Shown here piece after piece: positions 26,618-35,605 of a stretch of DNA of 64,000 bases. Below the pieces are notes generated by a model. The model made no database searches. It saw only the letters and a program-made list of their open reading frames with translations, and was not told where the DNA came from. The stretch comes from Streptomyces liliiviolaceus (lineage in GTDB: Bacteria > Actinomycetota > Actinomycetes > Streptomycetales > Streptomycetaceae). The position numbers were made by a program, and so were the translations under genes. The DNA lies in contig NZ_JAGPYQ010000001.1 of assembly GCF_018070025.1 (NCBI RefSeq), positions 4,402,001-4,466,000 of the forward strand, given 5' to 3'. The stretch's first letter is position 1. Each line of letters opens with the position of its first letter.

Positions 26618-27170
26618 CGGCATGAAGGAGCAACTCCCGGCGACAGCGATGACGAGCAGCGGGGGCCCTGGGACTTCAGCCCGCATCGACAAGCACAAGC
26701 GTGGAACAACGGAAAGGTTATTCACACAAGTCAGCAGGTTGAACGGGTTTATCGCAGGAGGCCTGCTGCAGTGAAGTCATGGCGGACGAGGTCGTCGTGC
26801 ACCGGTGGGCCGGCCGTCTTGCCCTTGCCGCGCTTCGTGCCGAATACGCTCCACCAAAGGTTCTCCCCGCAGATGCGCCAGGCATCCCGGTCCGCCATCA
26901 CGGCCCCGGCATCGTGTTCTTCGTCGGCAAGGAAGCGCTAGCCGAACTCCGGGTCGTTACGGTGCGCATCGAACAGCGCGTTCGCGCGGTAGGCCTCCCC
27001 CGGCATGGCATCGGCGCTTCACGGCGTGGCGGCGCGGCACTTGGTACCAGGACAGTGCGGCTGACGCTGAAAAACAACACGACATTTCCCTGCGCGTTCA
27101 GAGAGGATGGACAGAGGTATCGGCGGCCTGGCTAGGGTTCCGCCGCAATTCTCGCGTAAGGGGGAAGGAA
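26618..27170. other. Region without a supported gene right of array 2
   Basis: A frame at 26779-27135 and a 51-codon frame at about 26622 are open, but their products look like chance translations of GC-rich DNA and neither has a good ribosome site. The less GC-rich patch near 26690-26760 may hold the upstream part of the array 2 promoter. Confidence 0.4.
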
Positions 27171-27362
27171 ATGCGTAAACATATGATCACCATCCTCATC
27201 ACCACTGCGGCCGTGGTGATGAGCGTGGCTCCGGCGGCGTCGGCGCTTGCGCTGCCATGGGACAGCCACCGAGTTCAGCCCGCTGGTCATTGGGAAGGCG
27301 GCGTCGCACCCACCGGCCACCACGAGGGCAATCTCACGCCTGCCGGTCAGCACGACAACTGA
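27171..27362 (+). CDS. Small secreted peptide, 63 residues
   Basis: Start ATG 27171 follows a strong GGGGGAAGGAA site. The first ~25 residues are a signal peptide (KHMITILITTAAVVMSVAP, cleavage near ASA). The mature part begins with LALPWDSH and carries spaced Gly/His segments, PAGHWEGG, PTGHHEGN and PAGQHDN, three loose repeats of about ten residues. No cysteine is present. Function is unknown; the repeats could bind metal through their histidines. A second 63-residue secreted peptide with a similar PW-E/D start of the mature part is at 61375. Confidence 0.7.
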   Translation: MRKHMITILITTAAVVMSVAPAASALALPWDSHRVQPAGHWEGGVAPTGHHEGNLTPAGQHDN

Positions 27363-27551
27363 TGTTCTGTCGGGGATACCCGTCAGCAGCCAGGGCGTGG
27401 CCGTCGCGTAGCACGTAGCAGTCGCCGTCGTCGACACACTGGCTTACGGCGAGCGATCTCCGCCCGCGGCATCCGGCGAGCAGTTCCCGAACCTGGTTGC
27501 GCCCGCCCATTTTCCTTGTTCGGCTCGGACCGGGCCACGTAGCATGCAGCC

Positions 27552-27884
27552 ATGGGGTCAAGTCTGGGCGAGGGTGATGGTTGCGAACTGCCCGCCACCG
27601 CTGTCTGCTGGCTCACCGACGATCCACAACCGGGTCTGGTCCTGGTGGAGTTCGCCGACGCTTACGACCGCCCTCACCAATTGGTCGGCAAAACCGCCTA
27701 CTTCAACGGGGACCTACTGTCGACGTCGGATTACCCATGCCCGACCAGCATCCAATGCACAATCGAAGACGTCACTGACGACATCGCCACAGTGAGCACG
27801 TGGTGGCTGGAGGGCGGCCCCAACAACACACGTTTCATCTTCGACGTCTGGCTGGACACGCTCAAGCCGACCGCCGACATCTGA
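27552..27884 (+). CDS. Conserved hypothetical protein
   Basis: A 110-residue acidic soluble protein starting at ATG 27552. Recognisable stretches are VCWLTDDPQPGLVLVEFADA and DRPHQLVGKTAYFNGDLL, which I have a weak memory of from other Streptomyces hypothetical proteins, and FIFDVWLDTLKPTADI at the end. The beta-rich pattern suggests a small compact domain. There is no signal, membrane segment or catalytic motif. It stands alone between the secreted peptide gene and a region of decay, so context says little about its role. Confidence 0.6.
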   Translation: MGSSLGEGDGCELPATAVCWLTDDPQPGLVLVEFADAYDRPHQLVGKTAYFNGDLLSTSDYPCPTSIQCTIEDVTDDIATVSTWWLEGGPNNTRFIFDVWLDTLKPTADI

Positions 27885-28200
27885 CAGGCACCTTCGTCCA
27901 GAACTTCCGGTACTGGGTCAAGCACCGGAGCCCAACCGGCTGGCTCCACAGCCAGCTACCGCGGTCACACACACCGAAGGAATTCGTGGCACGAGGACGG
28001 GACCTCGCTAACGCGTCTGGCTCCAGCGATCGAATGCACGGAGGCATTGCCCTTCGTGGACGGCGGCGAGTGGGGCAGCGACATCCGCTTCTTCGGTTGG
28101 CCCGTGGACGCACCCGTCAGGGGCGCCGCCCGGGTGGATCTGCCCCGGACCGCGCCCCCTCCCCCGCCCCCCGAACCGGGTGGCAGGACCCGCTCGACGG
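27885..28200. other. Region without a supported gene
   Basis: No frame here combines a start, a ribosome site and plausible codon use. The plus-strand sequence around 28050-28110 reads VDGGEWGSDIRFFGWPV in one frame and could be a scrap of an older gene. Confidence 0.35.
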
Positions 28201-28500
28201 TCAGGTCAACGGATTACTGCACCCCGACGACCACTGATGAGAGCTGATCTTGTTGTTCGCGTTGATCCTGCTGCCACCGTCCTCGACGAGGGTGTTGTCC
28301 CTCAGGTCGTCCACGTACAGCTCACCGCGGCGCAGACAGCCGATGTGGCCGTCGGCGCCCTTGTTCTCCCAGAACTACACGTTGTTGACACCGCCGGAGT
28401 AGGTGCCGGTGTTCAGCAACGAGGTCGCCTTGTCGTTGGACTGACTACGGAAGGGGCCGGTGGTGTCGTTCCAGTGAACGATACGGAGCTGGGCACTCCG
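28201..28500 (-). pseudogene. Remnant of a small secreted protein with an internal stop
   Basis: The minus strand reads HWNDTTGPFRSQSNDKATSL, then TGTYSGGVNNV, a TAG stop at 28375-28377, and FWENKGADGHIGCLRRGELY and beyond in the same frame, ending at TGA 28201. Small secreted actinomycete proteins of the crystallin-like or peptidase-inhibitor I36 type have this look, but the family call is tentative. The TAG replaces what is probably a Trp codon. No signal peptide or start is left upstream, where the sequence runs into a tandem repeat. Confidence 0.5.
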
Positions 28501-28611
28501 GTGGTGCTCGCCCGCCCCCTGGAGGGCTTTCGCCTACTGTCGTCGGTAATCAGCGCCGGGCAGCTGGCCGGTGCCAAGAGCACCCCGGTCAACGCGACCT
28601 TCACACGCTCG

Positions 28612-28690
28612 CCCGGCGGCGGCCGCGGGGCAGTGGGCGGTGCTGCCCGGCGGCGGCCGCGGGGCAGTGGGCGGTGCTGCCCGGCGGCCC
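28612..28690. repeat. 34-bp tandem repeat, two full copies and a partial third
   Basis: Copies 28612-28645 and 28646-28679 are identical (beginning CCCGGCGGCGGCCGCGGGGC) and an 11-base partial copy follows. This is a recent slippage duplication in very GC-rich DNA, with no coding role seen. Confidence 0.85.
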
Positions 28691-28985
28691 GCGCCCGGAC
28701 GCCGACCGGCGCGACGTCGCGATGGCGGCCCGCCGCCTGGAGCGGCTGACCAAGGTCTGTGTCTGGTTTGTGGTGCATCGTGTGCGTGCGGGATCCGCCA
28801 CCCCCAGGTGAAGGCCCCCGTTCGGGTCACGTCTTGAGCTTTGGCTCGGCGGGGCCCGCCGCTCCTCCCGGCTCCCCACAGGAGGCAACGCGGCTGCGCG
28901 GAGCCGGTATGACTGTTCCCCTCGCTTGGGTGACGCCGGCCCCCTTTCGCGTCGCAGTCGGATGTGAGGCCGGTATCAACGCAGC

Positions 28986-29654
28986 ATGCTCACCTTCGCG
29001 TTGCGCAGCCTGACGGCTGCCGCTTTCCTCGCCCTGCCTCTGACTGCCCCGGCCGCCGCGGAGTCCGCCCGGCACGGTGCCCCGCTGCCCCTGGCGGCCG
29101 CGGTCGAATTGCTGCCGTCGGCCGTCGAGTCCCGTGAGGGGTACCAGCGCAACTCCTTCAAGCACTGGAACGTGGGCCAGAATCCGTCCGACGGCTGCAA
29201 TACCCGCGCCGAGGTACTGATCGCCGAATCACGGGTAGAACCGATCGTCGAGGCAGGCTGCAAGATCGTGGCAGGCGAGTGGTACTCGTATTACGACGGG
29301 GTCACCCTCACCGCTCCCGGCGGTCTGGACATCGACCATATGGTTCCGCTCGCCGAAGCCTGGGACTCCGGCGCCTCCACCTGGACAGCCCAGCGCCGCG
29401 AGGCCTACGCCAACGACCAAGGCGCCGAGCACAGTCTGGAGGCGGTCTCCGCCCGCAGCAACCGCGCCAAGAGCGACAAGGACCCCGCCGACTGGCAACC
29501 GCCGCTCGCCGACGCCCGCTGCACCTACACCGCGCACTGGGTCGCCACCAAGCTGCGCTGGCAACTGACCGTCGACGACCGCGAACGCGCTGCCCTGTCC
29601 GAGCTCGCGGCAGGCTGCGGGCAGGAGACGGTCGACTACGAGACCGCGCCGTAG
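28986..29654 (+). CDS. Secreted HNH-family nuclease (DUF1524/GmrSD C-terminal type)
   Basis: A 222-residue secreted protein with a signal peptide in residues 1-25 (LTAAAFLALPLTAPAAA). The nuclease core is GLDIDHMVPLAEAWDSGA, with the Asp117-His118 pair, then EAVSARSNRAKSDKDPADWQ with Asn159, the His-Asn pattern of an HNH metal site. Streptomyces carry several such extracellular nucleases, thought to degrade DNA for nutrients or competition. Cys residues at 71, 92 and further on may form disulphides. A paralogue truncated after about 80 residues lies at 61904. Confidence 0.85.
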   Translation: MLTFALRSLTAAAFLALPLTAPAAAESARHGAPLPLAAAVELLPSAVESREGYQRNSFKHWNVGQNPSDGCNTRAEVLIAESRVEPIVEAGCKIVAGEWYSYYDGVTLTAPGGLDIDHMVPLAEAWDSGASTWTAQRREAYANDQGAEHSLEAVSARSNRAKSDKDPADWQPPLADARCTYTAHWVATKLRWQLTVDDRERAALSELAAGCGQETVDYETAP

Positions 29655-29782
29655 CAACTCCCCCAGTCCGCCCCGTGCACGCCTGCTCCCCCGCCGAGGC
29701 GGGCGTCCACCGGGCTCGGCCTGCCCACTCGGTCGGGTGAATCCGGCTCAGGCAGAGAATCCCGCCCGGGCCCGCACACGTC

Positions 29783-30070
29783 GTGGCAGGCGTGGATGCC
29801 ATCCAGGAAACCCATCTGTCCGAGCCCGGTCTGCTCGTCCTCGACGTGGCCGGCCTCGACGACACCACCGTCTACGCGTTCCAGGACGCGATCGCCCGCA
29901 CCTGGGCCGCGACCGTGGACCGCACGACCCGCGACCCGGGCCAGCCCGGGGTGCGCGTGCGCATGTACGTCGACCTCCGGCAGCCCCTCCCGTCGCCGGA
30001 GCAGGCGCTCACCAGTGGAAGGCAGGAGGCCTGGCCCGCCGCCACGGGGGGAGCGGCGGACCAGGCCTGA
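29783..30070 (+). CDS. DUF6207-family protein
   Basis: A 95-residue protein. SEPGLLVLDVAGLDDTTVYA, TWAATVDRTTRDPGQPGV and VRMYVDLRQPLP match the DUF6207 family, small Streptomyces proteins without known function. Start GTG 29783 places the conserved HLSEPGLLVLDV about 11 residues in, as usual. No signal or membrane segment is seen. A second DUF6207 copy with a frameshift lies at 59876. It follows the HNH nuclease gene on the same strand after 128 bases. Confidence 0.75.
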   Translation: MAGVDAIQETHLSEPGLLVLDVAGLDDTTVYAFQDAIARTWAATVDRTTRDPGQPGVRVRMYVDLRQPLPSPEQALTSGRQEAWPAATGGAADQA

Positions 30071-30529
30071 ACTCCACTGTTCCACACCGGCCTTTGATGC
30101 CTCGTTGGTTCCGCAGCGGCCGGGGCTGGCTCTGAACGGCTTCGGGTGTGGATCCTCTGCCTACGCTGACATTGAGGCAAACCAGCCCCGTAAGAGCAGG
30201 TTGATCCTGATCAGCAGGGACTTGAGATGTTGTTGTGGCTGCCTGCGGGTCAGAGCACGGATCTTCGCCCTCGATGAGAATTCCGGATGTCAACGCCTGG
30301 CCCGGGGCCAGGACGTGATGGTCCTGCATCTGGGCGCGCGTGATCTGTCAGGGCCGAGTGATCGATCCGTCGAAACGTTTCGATGTCCGGGTCCAGTACC
30401 CGGCGGTACGGCCAGGTTCGCTGCTTCTCGTCCCCGTGATCCTCCTTCTCCTCTCCCCTGTCCGCGCCCTGCGAGACATACCGTTCCACCCGCATGTACC
30501 ACCGTGCCGCCCGCCCGTGAAGGAGCCTG
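30071..30529. other. Region without a supported gene
   Basis: Open frames on both strands here have irregular composition and no ribosome site that fits. The DNA is less GC-rich near 30150-30300. Nothing specific was recognised. Confidence 0.4.
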
Positions 30530-30991
30530 ATGACGCCGACCTCGACCGTCGCGGACTGGGAGCCGCTGTGGGCAGGCGGCCGTCGCGACCGGCGACTCGA
30601 CGGCCGTGAGAACCGGCTGATGGACGAATCCCTCGGCCCTAGCCGCGGACGCCCAGCCCTCGACATCGGCTGCGGCGACGGCGCTCTGGCCCGACGCCTC
30701 CACCACGAGCTCCGCGAGGAAGCCGGCCTCGACGACGTACAGGTGCTGGGCACGCTTCTGGACCGGGTGGGCGACGTCGCACGGCTGATGGCGTCCGTCC
30801 TGATCACCCGCTGGCCCGGCATTCCCCAGCAACGGGAGGGGACCCTCGGATCCTGGCGGTTCTGGTCTTTTTCCGCGCTGTCCCAGCCGCTGTTCGTGCC
30901 CAGCGCGCAGTGCCTGACCGTCTGGAACCCCGTCCTCCCGCTCGATCACCCCCGCGCCCTTTTCCAGCCGTATGCCTCCCCCGGCCGGTAG
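30530..30991 (+). pseudogene. Truncated SAM-dependent methyltransferase
   Basis: ATG 30530 has GGAG upstream. The first ~60 residues are typical of a class I methyltransferase N-terminus, with VADWEPLWAGGRR and the SAM-binding motif ALDIGCGDGALARRLHHEL. After about residue 62 the sequence no longer follows the fold: motifs II to IV are missing and the total length is only 153 residues against ~200-250 for the family. An internal deletion or fusion to unrelated DNA is likely. The C-terminal part (SVLITRWPGIPQQREG) could be non-coding. Confidence 0.5.
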
Positions 30992-31043
30992 CCCGGCGCC
31001 GACCATCTCCGGCGACCGCGTTCATCAGAAAGGGTCTTTACCC

Positions 31044-31829
31044 GTGCCTGCATCCACTTCTGCGTCCCGGCCGTCCTTGCTGGGCGTCTTCGGCCATCCG
31101 GACGACGAGTCCCTCCTGGCCGGCGGCGTCCTCGCGCTGCGCGCCGCCGCAGGCGCCGCGACCGCCGTGGTCACCGCCACTTGGGCGCCCGACAGCCACC
31201 GGGCCGGTGAACTCGCCGACGCTCTGGATATCCTGGGGGCGGGCAGGCCGCGCATGCTGGGATTTGCCGACGCCCGCATCCCCGACTCCGCGCCCGGCCG
31301 CGCCCGGCTCTGCGACGCCCCGCTGGAGGAGGTGGCGGGGCTGATCGTCGAACACATCCGCGCCGTACGGCCGCAGGTCGTCGTCACCCACGACGCCTAC
31401 GGCCAGTTGACCGGCCATCCGGACCACCGCCGCACTCACCAGGCGACCCTGCTGGCGTTCCACGCCGCGGGCCTGGAACACCTCTACCCGCAGGCCGGGG
31501 CTCCGTGGCAGCCCGATGCGTTGTACGCCGCGACGCATCCGCATTCGGGGGTGGACGAATTGGGAGCGCTGTTGACGCGGGTCGGCAAGAAGGTGCTCAG
31601 CGTGCCGGACGGACACGTCACCGAGACGGTTGACGTGAGCGGCTGCGTGGACCAGAAGCTGGCCGCGATCTTGGCGCACCGCAGCGAAGCCGCGCGGGAG
31701 CGGTCCCTTCCTGGAATTCTCTCCCGGCTTCCCGCAGCGGAGCGGGAGTCGATCATCGCGGCGGAGAACTTCGCCCTCCTCGGCAGGAGGCCGGCGCCGG
31801 GCGGGGCGGTCCTCCAGCCGTCGCGGTGA
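31044..31829 (+). CDS. PIG-L/LmbE-family zinc deacetylase
   Basis: A 261-residue deacetylase of the LmbE family, which removes N-acetyl groups from GlcNAc-type conjugates (as MshB and BshB do) and occurs in natural-product pathways. Zinc ligands are seen in GVFGHPDDESLLAGG (His18, Asp21) and in QLTGHPDHRRTH; the fold is Rossmann-like, with VVTATWAPDSHR near residue 50. GTG 31044 is preceded by AAAGGG and puts the HPDDE motif at the normal distance from the N-terminus. It stands alone between gene fragments; the substrate is unknown. Confidence 0.88.
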   Translation: MPASTSASRPSLLGVFGHPDDESLLAGGVLALRAAAGAATAVVTATWAPDSHRAGELADALDILGAGRPRMLGFADARIPDSAPGRARLCDAPLEEVAGLIVEHIRAVRPQVVVTHDAYGQLTGHPDHRRTHQATLLAFHAAGLEHLYPQAGAPWQPDALYAATHPHSGVDELGALLTRVGKKVLSVPDGHVTETVDVSGCVDQKLAAILAHRSEAARERSLPGILSRLPAAERESIIAAENFALLGRRPAPGGAVLQPSR

Positions 31830-31834
31830 GCTGC

Positions 31835-31971
31835 TGCTGGGCTTGGTCGTGGCCCGGTTGACTTGGGGGTCGCGTCTGGCGATGCAGGAGGGGCGAGCAG
31901 GTAGCCGGCCCGGTGGTAGAGCGCGAGGGCGGCGGTGTTGCGCCGTCCGGTCTCCAGCATGATGCGGCGCG
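31835..31971 (-). pseudogene. C-terminal fragment of a GNAT acetyltransferase
   Basis: The minus strand reads RRIMLETGRRNTAALALYHR followed by AGYLL, the classic end of a GNAT fold (beta strand, then N-x-x-A-x-x-LY). Nothing of the acetyl-CoA binding half remains: upstream, the sequence switches at about 31972 to the TPR fragment on the opposite strand. It is a relic joined by rearrangement. Confidence 0.6.
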
Positions 31972-32522
31972 CCTGGCGAGGCGACTACACCACCGCGGCG
32001 GGCATCCTGCACCACGCCCTGACCCGCGCCCACAACCCCGCCGCCCGCTGCCTGCTCCAACTGCGCCTCGCCCGTACCCTCGCCGCGCGCGGCGACCGCA
32101 GCGAACGACGCAATGTGCTGCGTGCCCTGACCGCGGCCGAGAAACACCTCGCCGACGCGGGCGCCGACCGGCCCGCCTGGTGCGCCTGGGTGTCCGAGGC
32201 AGACCTCGCCGTCGACTCCGGGCAGGCCCTCCTGGACCTCGGCGACACCGGCCGCGCCCACCGCCTCATCACCGAAGGCGAACACCTGCTGCCTGCAGCC
32301 CGGGACAAAACCCGCGGGGTGTTCCTCACCTACCGGGCCGCGAGCCACCTCGACCTGAAGGAGCCCGAGGCCGCCGCAGCCGCAGCGGCCGAGGCCCTGG
32401 TGCTGGCCCGCCGCATCGGCGCACCCCGCTGCATCAGCCTCGTCAATGGCCTGCTCCCCCGCTTCCAGGCCTACGGGAAGGCTCCCGGCGTTCCGGAGTT
32501 CCTGCAACTCGCTGCCGCATAG
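31972..32522 (+). pseudogene. 5'-truncated TPR domain of a Streptomyces regulator
   Basis: About 180 residues of tetratricopeptide-like sequence. DYTTAAGILHHALTRAHNPA, LQLRLARTLAARGDRSE, DRPAWCAWVSEADLAVDSGQ and LVLARRIGAPRCISLVN are characteristic of the C-terminal half of large Streptomyces XRE-type regulators. The N-terminal helix-turn-helix half is missing; the homology begins at the junction with the GNAT fragment. No own start or ribosome site fits. It is a fossil of a recombination that joined two gene ends. Confidence 0.65.
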
Positions 32523-32753
32523 CCACGATCAGAGCAGACCGGATCGATGACGCTCTCTTGCATACGCATCAGAGCCTGATGCTGTCGGGAGTCCTGTGGC
32601 CGGTGATGTAGGTGAGCACCACTGAATCCCTGGCCGTGGCCCAGGTCCTCAGCGTCAGGATCCGGGCCTGTCGGCGGTGCCCCCTGGCGATCTTGTGTGT
32701 AAGCGGAGCGGTTGTAGGGTGCCGGAGTCGTGATGCAGGGTGGAGGGTGCCGG

Positions 32754-33725
32754 ATGAACGAGCACGGGCTGTATCCCCCGATCGAGCCCTACGAGAAGGG
32801 CCTTCTCGACGTCGGTGACGGCAACCACGTGTACTGGGAGGTGTGCGGCAATCCCCGTGGCAAGCCGGCGCTCGTCGTGCACGGAGGTCCGGGATCGGGT
32901 TGCGGCACGGGCGTGCGCCGGTATTTCGACCCGGAGCAGTACCGGATCGTGCTGTTCGACCAGCGAGGTTGCGGCCGTAGCGTCCCGCACGCCAGTGACC
33001 CGGCGACCGACATGCGGTCCAATACCACCTGGCATCTGGTCGATGACATGGAGCGGCTGCGGAAGCATCTGGGGATCGGCAGCTGGCTGCTTCACGGCGG
33101 CTCTTGGGGTTCCACGCTCATCCTGGCCTACGCGGAACGCCACCCCGAGCGCGTATCGGAGATCGTCATCTCCAGTGTGACCACCACCCGGCGCTCGGAG
33201 ATCGACTGGCTCTACCGGGGCGTGGGACGGTTCTTCCCCGAGCAGTGGGAACGCTTCATCGCCGGTGCCGGCCTGTCTCCCGACGGCGACCTGGTCGGGG
33301 CTTACGCCCGCCTGATGGAGCATTCCGATGCCGCTGTCCGGGACAAGGCCACAGCTGACTGGTGTGCGTGGGAGGACACCGTCCTGTCCGGGGAGACCAA
33401 AGGCGCCTTCAGCGTGTACGGAGATCGCCCTCCGGCCTCACGGCTGGGCTTCGTGCGGATCTGCTCCCGTTACTTCTCCCACGGCGCGTGGCTGGAGGAG
33501 GGTGTTCTCCTTCGCGAAGCCGGACGGCTGGCCGGCATCCCTGGTGTGCTGGTGCACGGCCGGCTCGACATGGGCGGGCCTCCTGACACCGCGTGGGCGC
33601 TTCACCGGGCTTGGCCCGGTGTCGAGTTGATCGTGGTCGAGGACGCCGGGCATCTGGGCACCGTCACGACGCGCGGTCATGTGCTTCGCGCCCTCGACCA
33701 CTTCGCCGAGGGACGTGTCACATAA
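32754..33725 (+). CDS. pip: Proline iminopeptidase (alpha/beta hydrolase, family S33)
   Basis: A 323-residue enzyme that removes N-terminal proline from peptides in the cytoplasm. Diagnostic motifs are the oxyanion HGGPGSGCGTG near residue 42, the FDQRGCGRS segment, the nucleophile elbow GGSWGS, and the C-terminal GRLDMGGPP with a final DAGH carrying the catalytic His. ATG 32754 has GGAGGG upstream; a start eight codons earlier is less likely. Full length for the family. It stands alone, followed by a convergent regulator-like gene. Confidence 0.92.
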   Translation: MNEHGLYPPIEPYEKGLLDVGDGNHVYWEVCGNPRGKPALVVHGGPGSGCGTGVRRYFDPEQYRIVLFDQRGCGRSVPHASDPATDMRSNTTWHLVDDMERLRKHLGIGSWLLHGGSWGSTLILAYAERHPERVSEIVISSVTTTRRSEIDWLYRGVGRFFPEQWERFIAGAGLSPDGDLVGAYARLMEHSDAAVRDKATADWCAWEDTVLSGETKGAFSVYGDRPPASRLGFVRICSRYFSHGAWLEEGVLLREAGRLAGIPGVLVHGRLDMGGPPDTAWALHRAWPGVELIVVEDAGHLGTVTTRGHVLRALDHFAEGRVT

Positions 33726-33940
33726 GTCCGCGGTGGTGATGCGGCACTTGGCCGGCTTGAGACCTGGCGATCTCCTGGAGAGACTGACCACGGTCAGGAC
33801 CGAGATGATCAGTCGCGTTGGACTTCGCGGGAGGTTGGCTGTCCGCTTCTGCGGGAGCTCCGGCGGGCAATTCGCCTTGTCATGATGATGATTGCATCCC
33901 ACTTTACTCACATGCTCTGGAGCAAGTTGATGCCGGCTGT

Positions 33941-35398
33941 CTACGGCATGGTGGATGGAGCGTCCGTACCGCCAAAACCGGAGCTCTCAAGAGCGATGCG
34001 CAGGGCCTCGCAGGCGCGCATGGCCTCGGCCTCGTCGTGTAACCGCCGCTGCCAGTCGGGTGCAGATTCGCGCGTGCGCCGACCGCGGGCGGGTGGGTGT
34101 CGGTAGGCGCGGGCCGCGTAGATCTGCCGCGGGGTGGGGGTGTCACTCCACGTCTGTACCGGCAGCGAGGCGAGGAAGTCCTCCTCGTCCTCGCGCAGCA
34201 CCGGCCGGTACACCGGTGCTGTCGCCGCCTGCTGGCGGCGGTCCTTCCGGGCTGCGGCGAGCTGTGCGTGCAGGGCGGGGCGCAGGTGTCGGGTGTAGTG
34301 CTGCCAGGCGGGATCGTGGCGGTGGAACCGTTCGCGGAGCATGGCCTGGTGGCGCTGTCCGTCGTCGTCGACGGGCGGGGCGGCCGCAGCCGGTTGCCCG
34401 GCGGGCGGGAGTTCACCGAGGCGTCGGCGGCGGGCGATCTCGTGGTGGAGGTAGGCGACCGGATCGCGCAGCTGCGGGGGAACGCCCCAGCAGGCCAGTT
34501 CGTCTGCGAGGTCCTGCCACGTCCAGCCGAGGCGGATCAGGGGGCGCAGGGCGTAGGCAGCACGCCGGGAGCAGGTTCCGTGCAGCCACCACACCTCGCG
34601 CTGCAGGCGTTCGGTGAGCGTGATCGCGTCGGCGCACTGGCTCGCGGTGAAGGATGCACGCTGTCGCGCGGGGCGCGCGCGGCACGTGTAGTCAAGATCT
34701 CTCTTACCCCCCTGCAGACGAGTGGAGCGTGAGGTGGGAGCAACAGAAGGGGTGCAACGCTCCCGGCCTCGACGGCGCCTCCGGGAGGCGCAGGTGGCGC
34801 GGCGGGCTGCGGCGATCGCGCGGGTGCGGCCTGCTGGGGTGTAGCCGATCAGACGGGCCCGGTAGCCGCGGCCGTGGATGCGGTGCCCCTGGGCGCGGTC
34901 CCAGTGGGGTGGGGCCAGGAGGGCGTAGAGGGTGGCGGTGCCGCGGTAGCCGTGGCCGGGCTGCCAGGCGGTGCCATGCCGGGCGCGGAGTGCGTTGCGG
35001 TTCGAGCCGTGCTCGACCCAGGCGATCAGGCCGAGTTCGCGCAGGTAGCGGGCGTGGTTGAGGACGGTGCGGCGGCTGACGCCGAGCTCGGCGGTGGTCG
35101 CCGTGATGTTGAACGCGATATGGCCGTCGCGGTTGCGGTGGGTGCGGGCGGCGAACGCGGCCGCCAGGCGCAGTGTGGTGGCTCCCGCCTGAGGGTGGAA
35201 GCGGACCATGTAGTGGGCGGCGGCGAGGAAGTCGTCGGCGCGGCGCAGCCGCCGGGAGCCGGTGGCCCGCACTTCCTGCTCGCCGCGGTTGACGATCAAA
35301 GCGAAGCGGGGCGCTGACATCGACGACTGCGAGCGGCAGTTGGGGGCGCGCGAGTTTGGTTGCGGCTCGGTGTGGCGGGTGGGAAGGGGGTCGGGCAT
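33941..35398 (-). CDS. Winged-helix DNA-binding protein, possibly plasmid-type
   Basis: A 485-residue, very Arg-rich protein. Residues ~60-140 contain a winged helix: RLAAAFAARTHRNRDGHIAF then TTAELGVSRRTVLNHARYLR and ELGLIAWVEHG, i.e. helix, recognition helix and wing. A long basic linker follows (RRATCASRRRRRGRERC), then a second helical region (LRPLIRLGWTWQDLADELA) and a basic C-terminus. I have a loose memory of such proteins from Streptomyces mobile DNA, where they resemble replication or maintenance proteins; this is not certain. ATG 35398 is chosen because GGAG lies five bases before it. Confidence 0.6.
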   Translation of the reverse strand: MPDPLPTRHTEPQPNSRAPNCRSQSSMSAPRFALIVNRGEQEVRATGSRRLRRADDFLAAAHYMVRFHPQAGATTLRLAAAFAARTHRNRDGHIAFNITATTAELGVSRRTVLNHARYLRELGLIAWVEHGSNRNALRARHGTAWQPGHGYRGTATLYALLAPPHWDRAQGHRIHGRGYRARLIGYTPAGRTRAIAAARRATCASRRRRRGRERCTPSVAPTSRSTRLQGGKRDLDYTCRARPARQRASFTASQCADAITLTERLQREVWWLHGTCSRRAAYALRPLIRLGWTWQDLADELACWGVPPQLRDPVAYLHHEIARRRRLGELPPAGQPAAAAPPVDDDGQRHQAMLRERFHRHDPAWQHYTRHLRPALHAQLAAARKDRRQQAATAPVYRPVLREDEEDFLASLPVQTWSDTPTPRQIYAARAYRHPPARGRRTRESAPDWQRRLHDEAEAMRACEALRIALESSGFGGTDAPSTMP

Positions 35399-35554
35399 CA
35401 TGGCTCCTGTCACGGGTACGCCCGTGGCAGCACAAGACCGGTGACGGTCTGATGGTTTGTCAGAAATGTGTTCGGTTGGATCTAGGGGTTGCAGCCCCGG
35501 TCCAGCAGATGAAGTCCTGGCCACAGGCCCGGTGGGACCCGGGCGGGTGGCGTG

Positions 35555-35596
35555 AGGGGCGGAGCAGACGGCCGGCACGCCGTCGCCTCCGCCCCT
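35555..35596. terminator. Hairpin closing the ATP-grasp operon
   Basis: Arms AGGGGCGGAG (35555-35564) and CTCCGCCCCT (35587-35596) pair, and inside them GACGGC (35567-35572) pairs with GCCGTC (35579-35584). It lies ten bases beyond the last small gene of the operon and before the regulator at 35398, a good place for termination. Confidence 0.75.
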
Positions 35597-35605
35597 GTCT
35601 GCTGT

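Noticed and set aside
26779..27135. 118-codon plus-strand frame
   Set aside because: No ribosome site, no recognised family, and uneven codon use.
31038..32507. 489-codon minus-strand frame
   Set aside because: Antisense to the PIG-L deacetylase and the TPR fragment; only the short GNAT tail inside another minus-strand frame is real.
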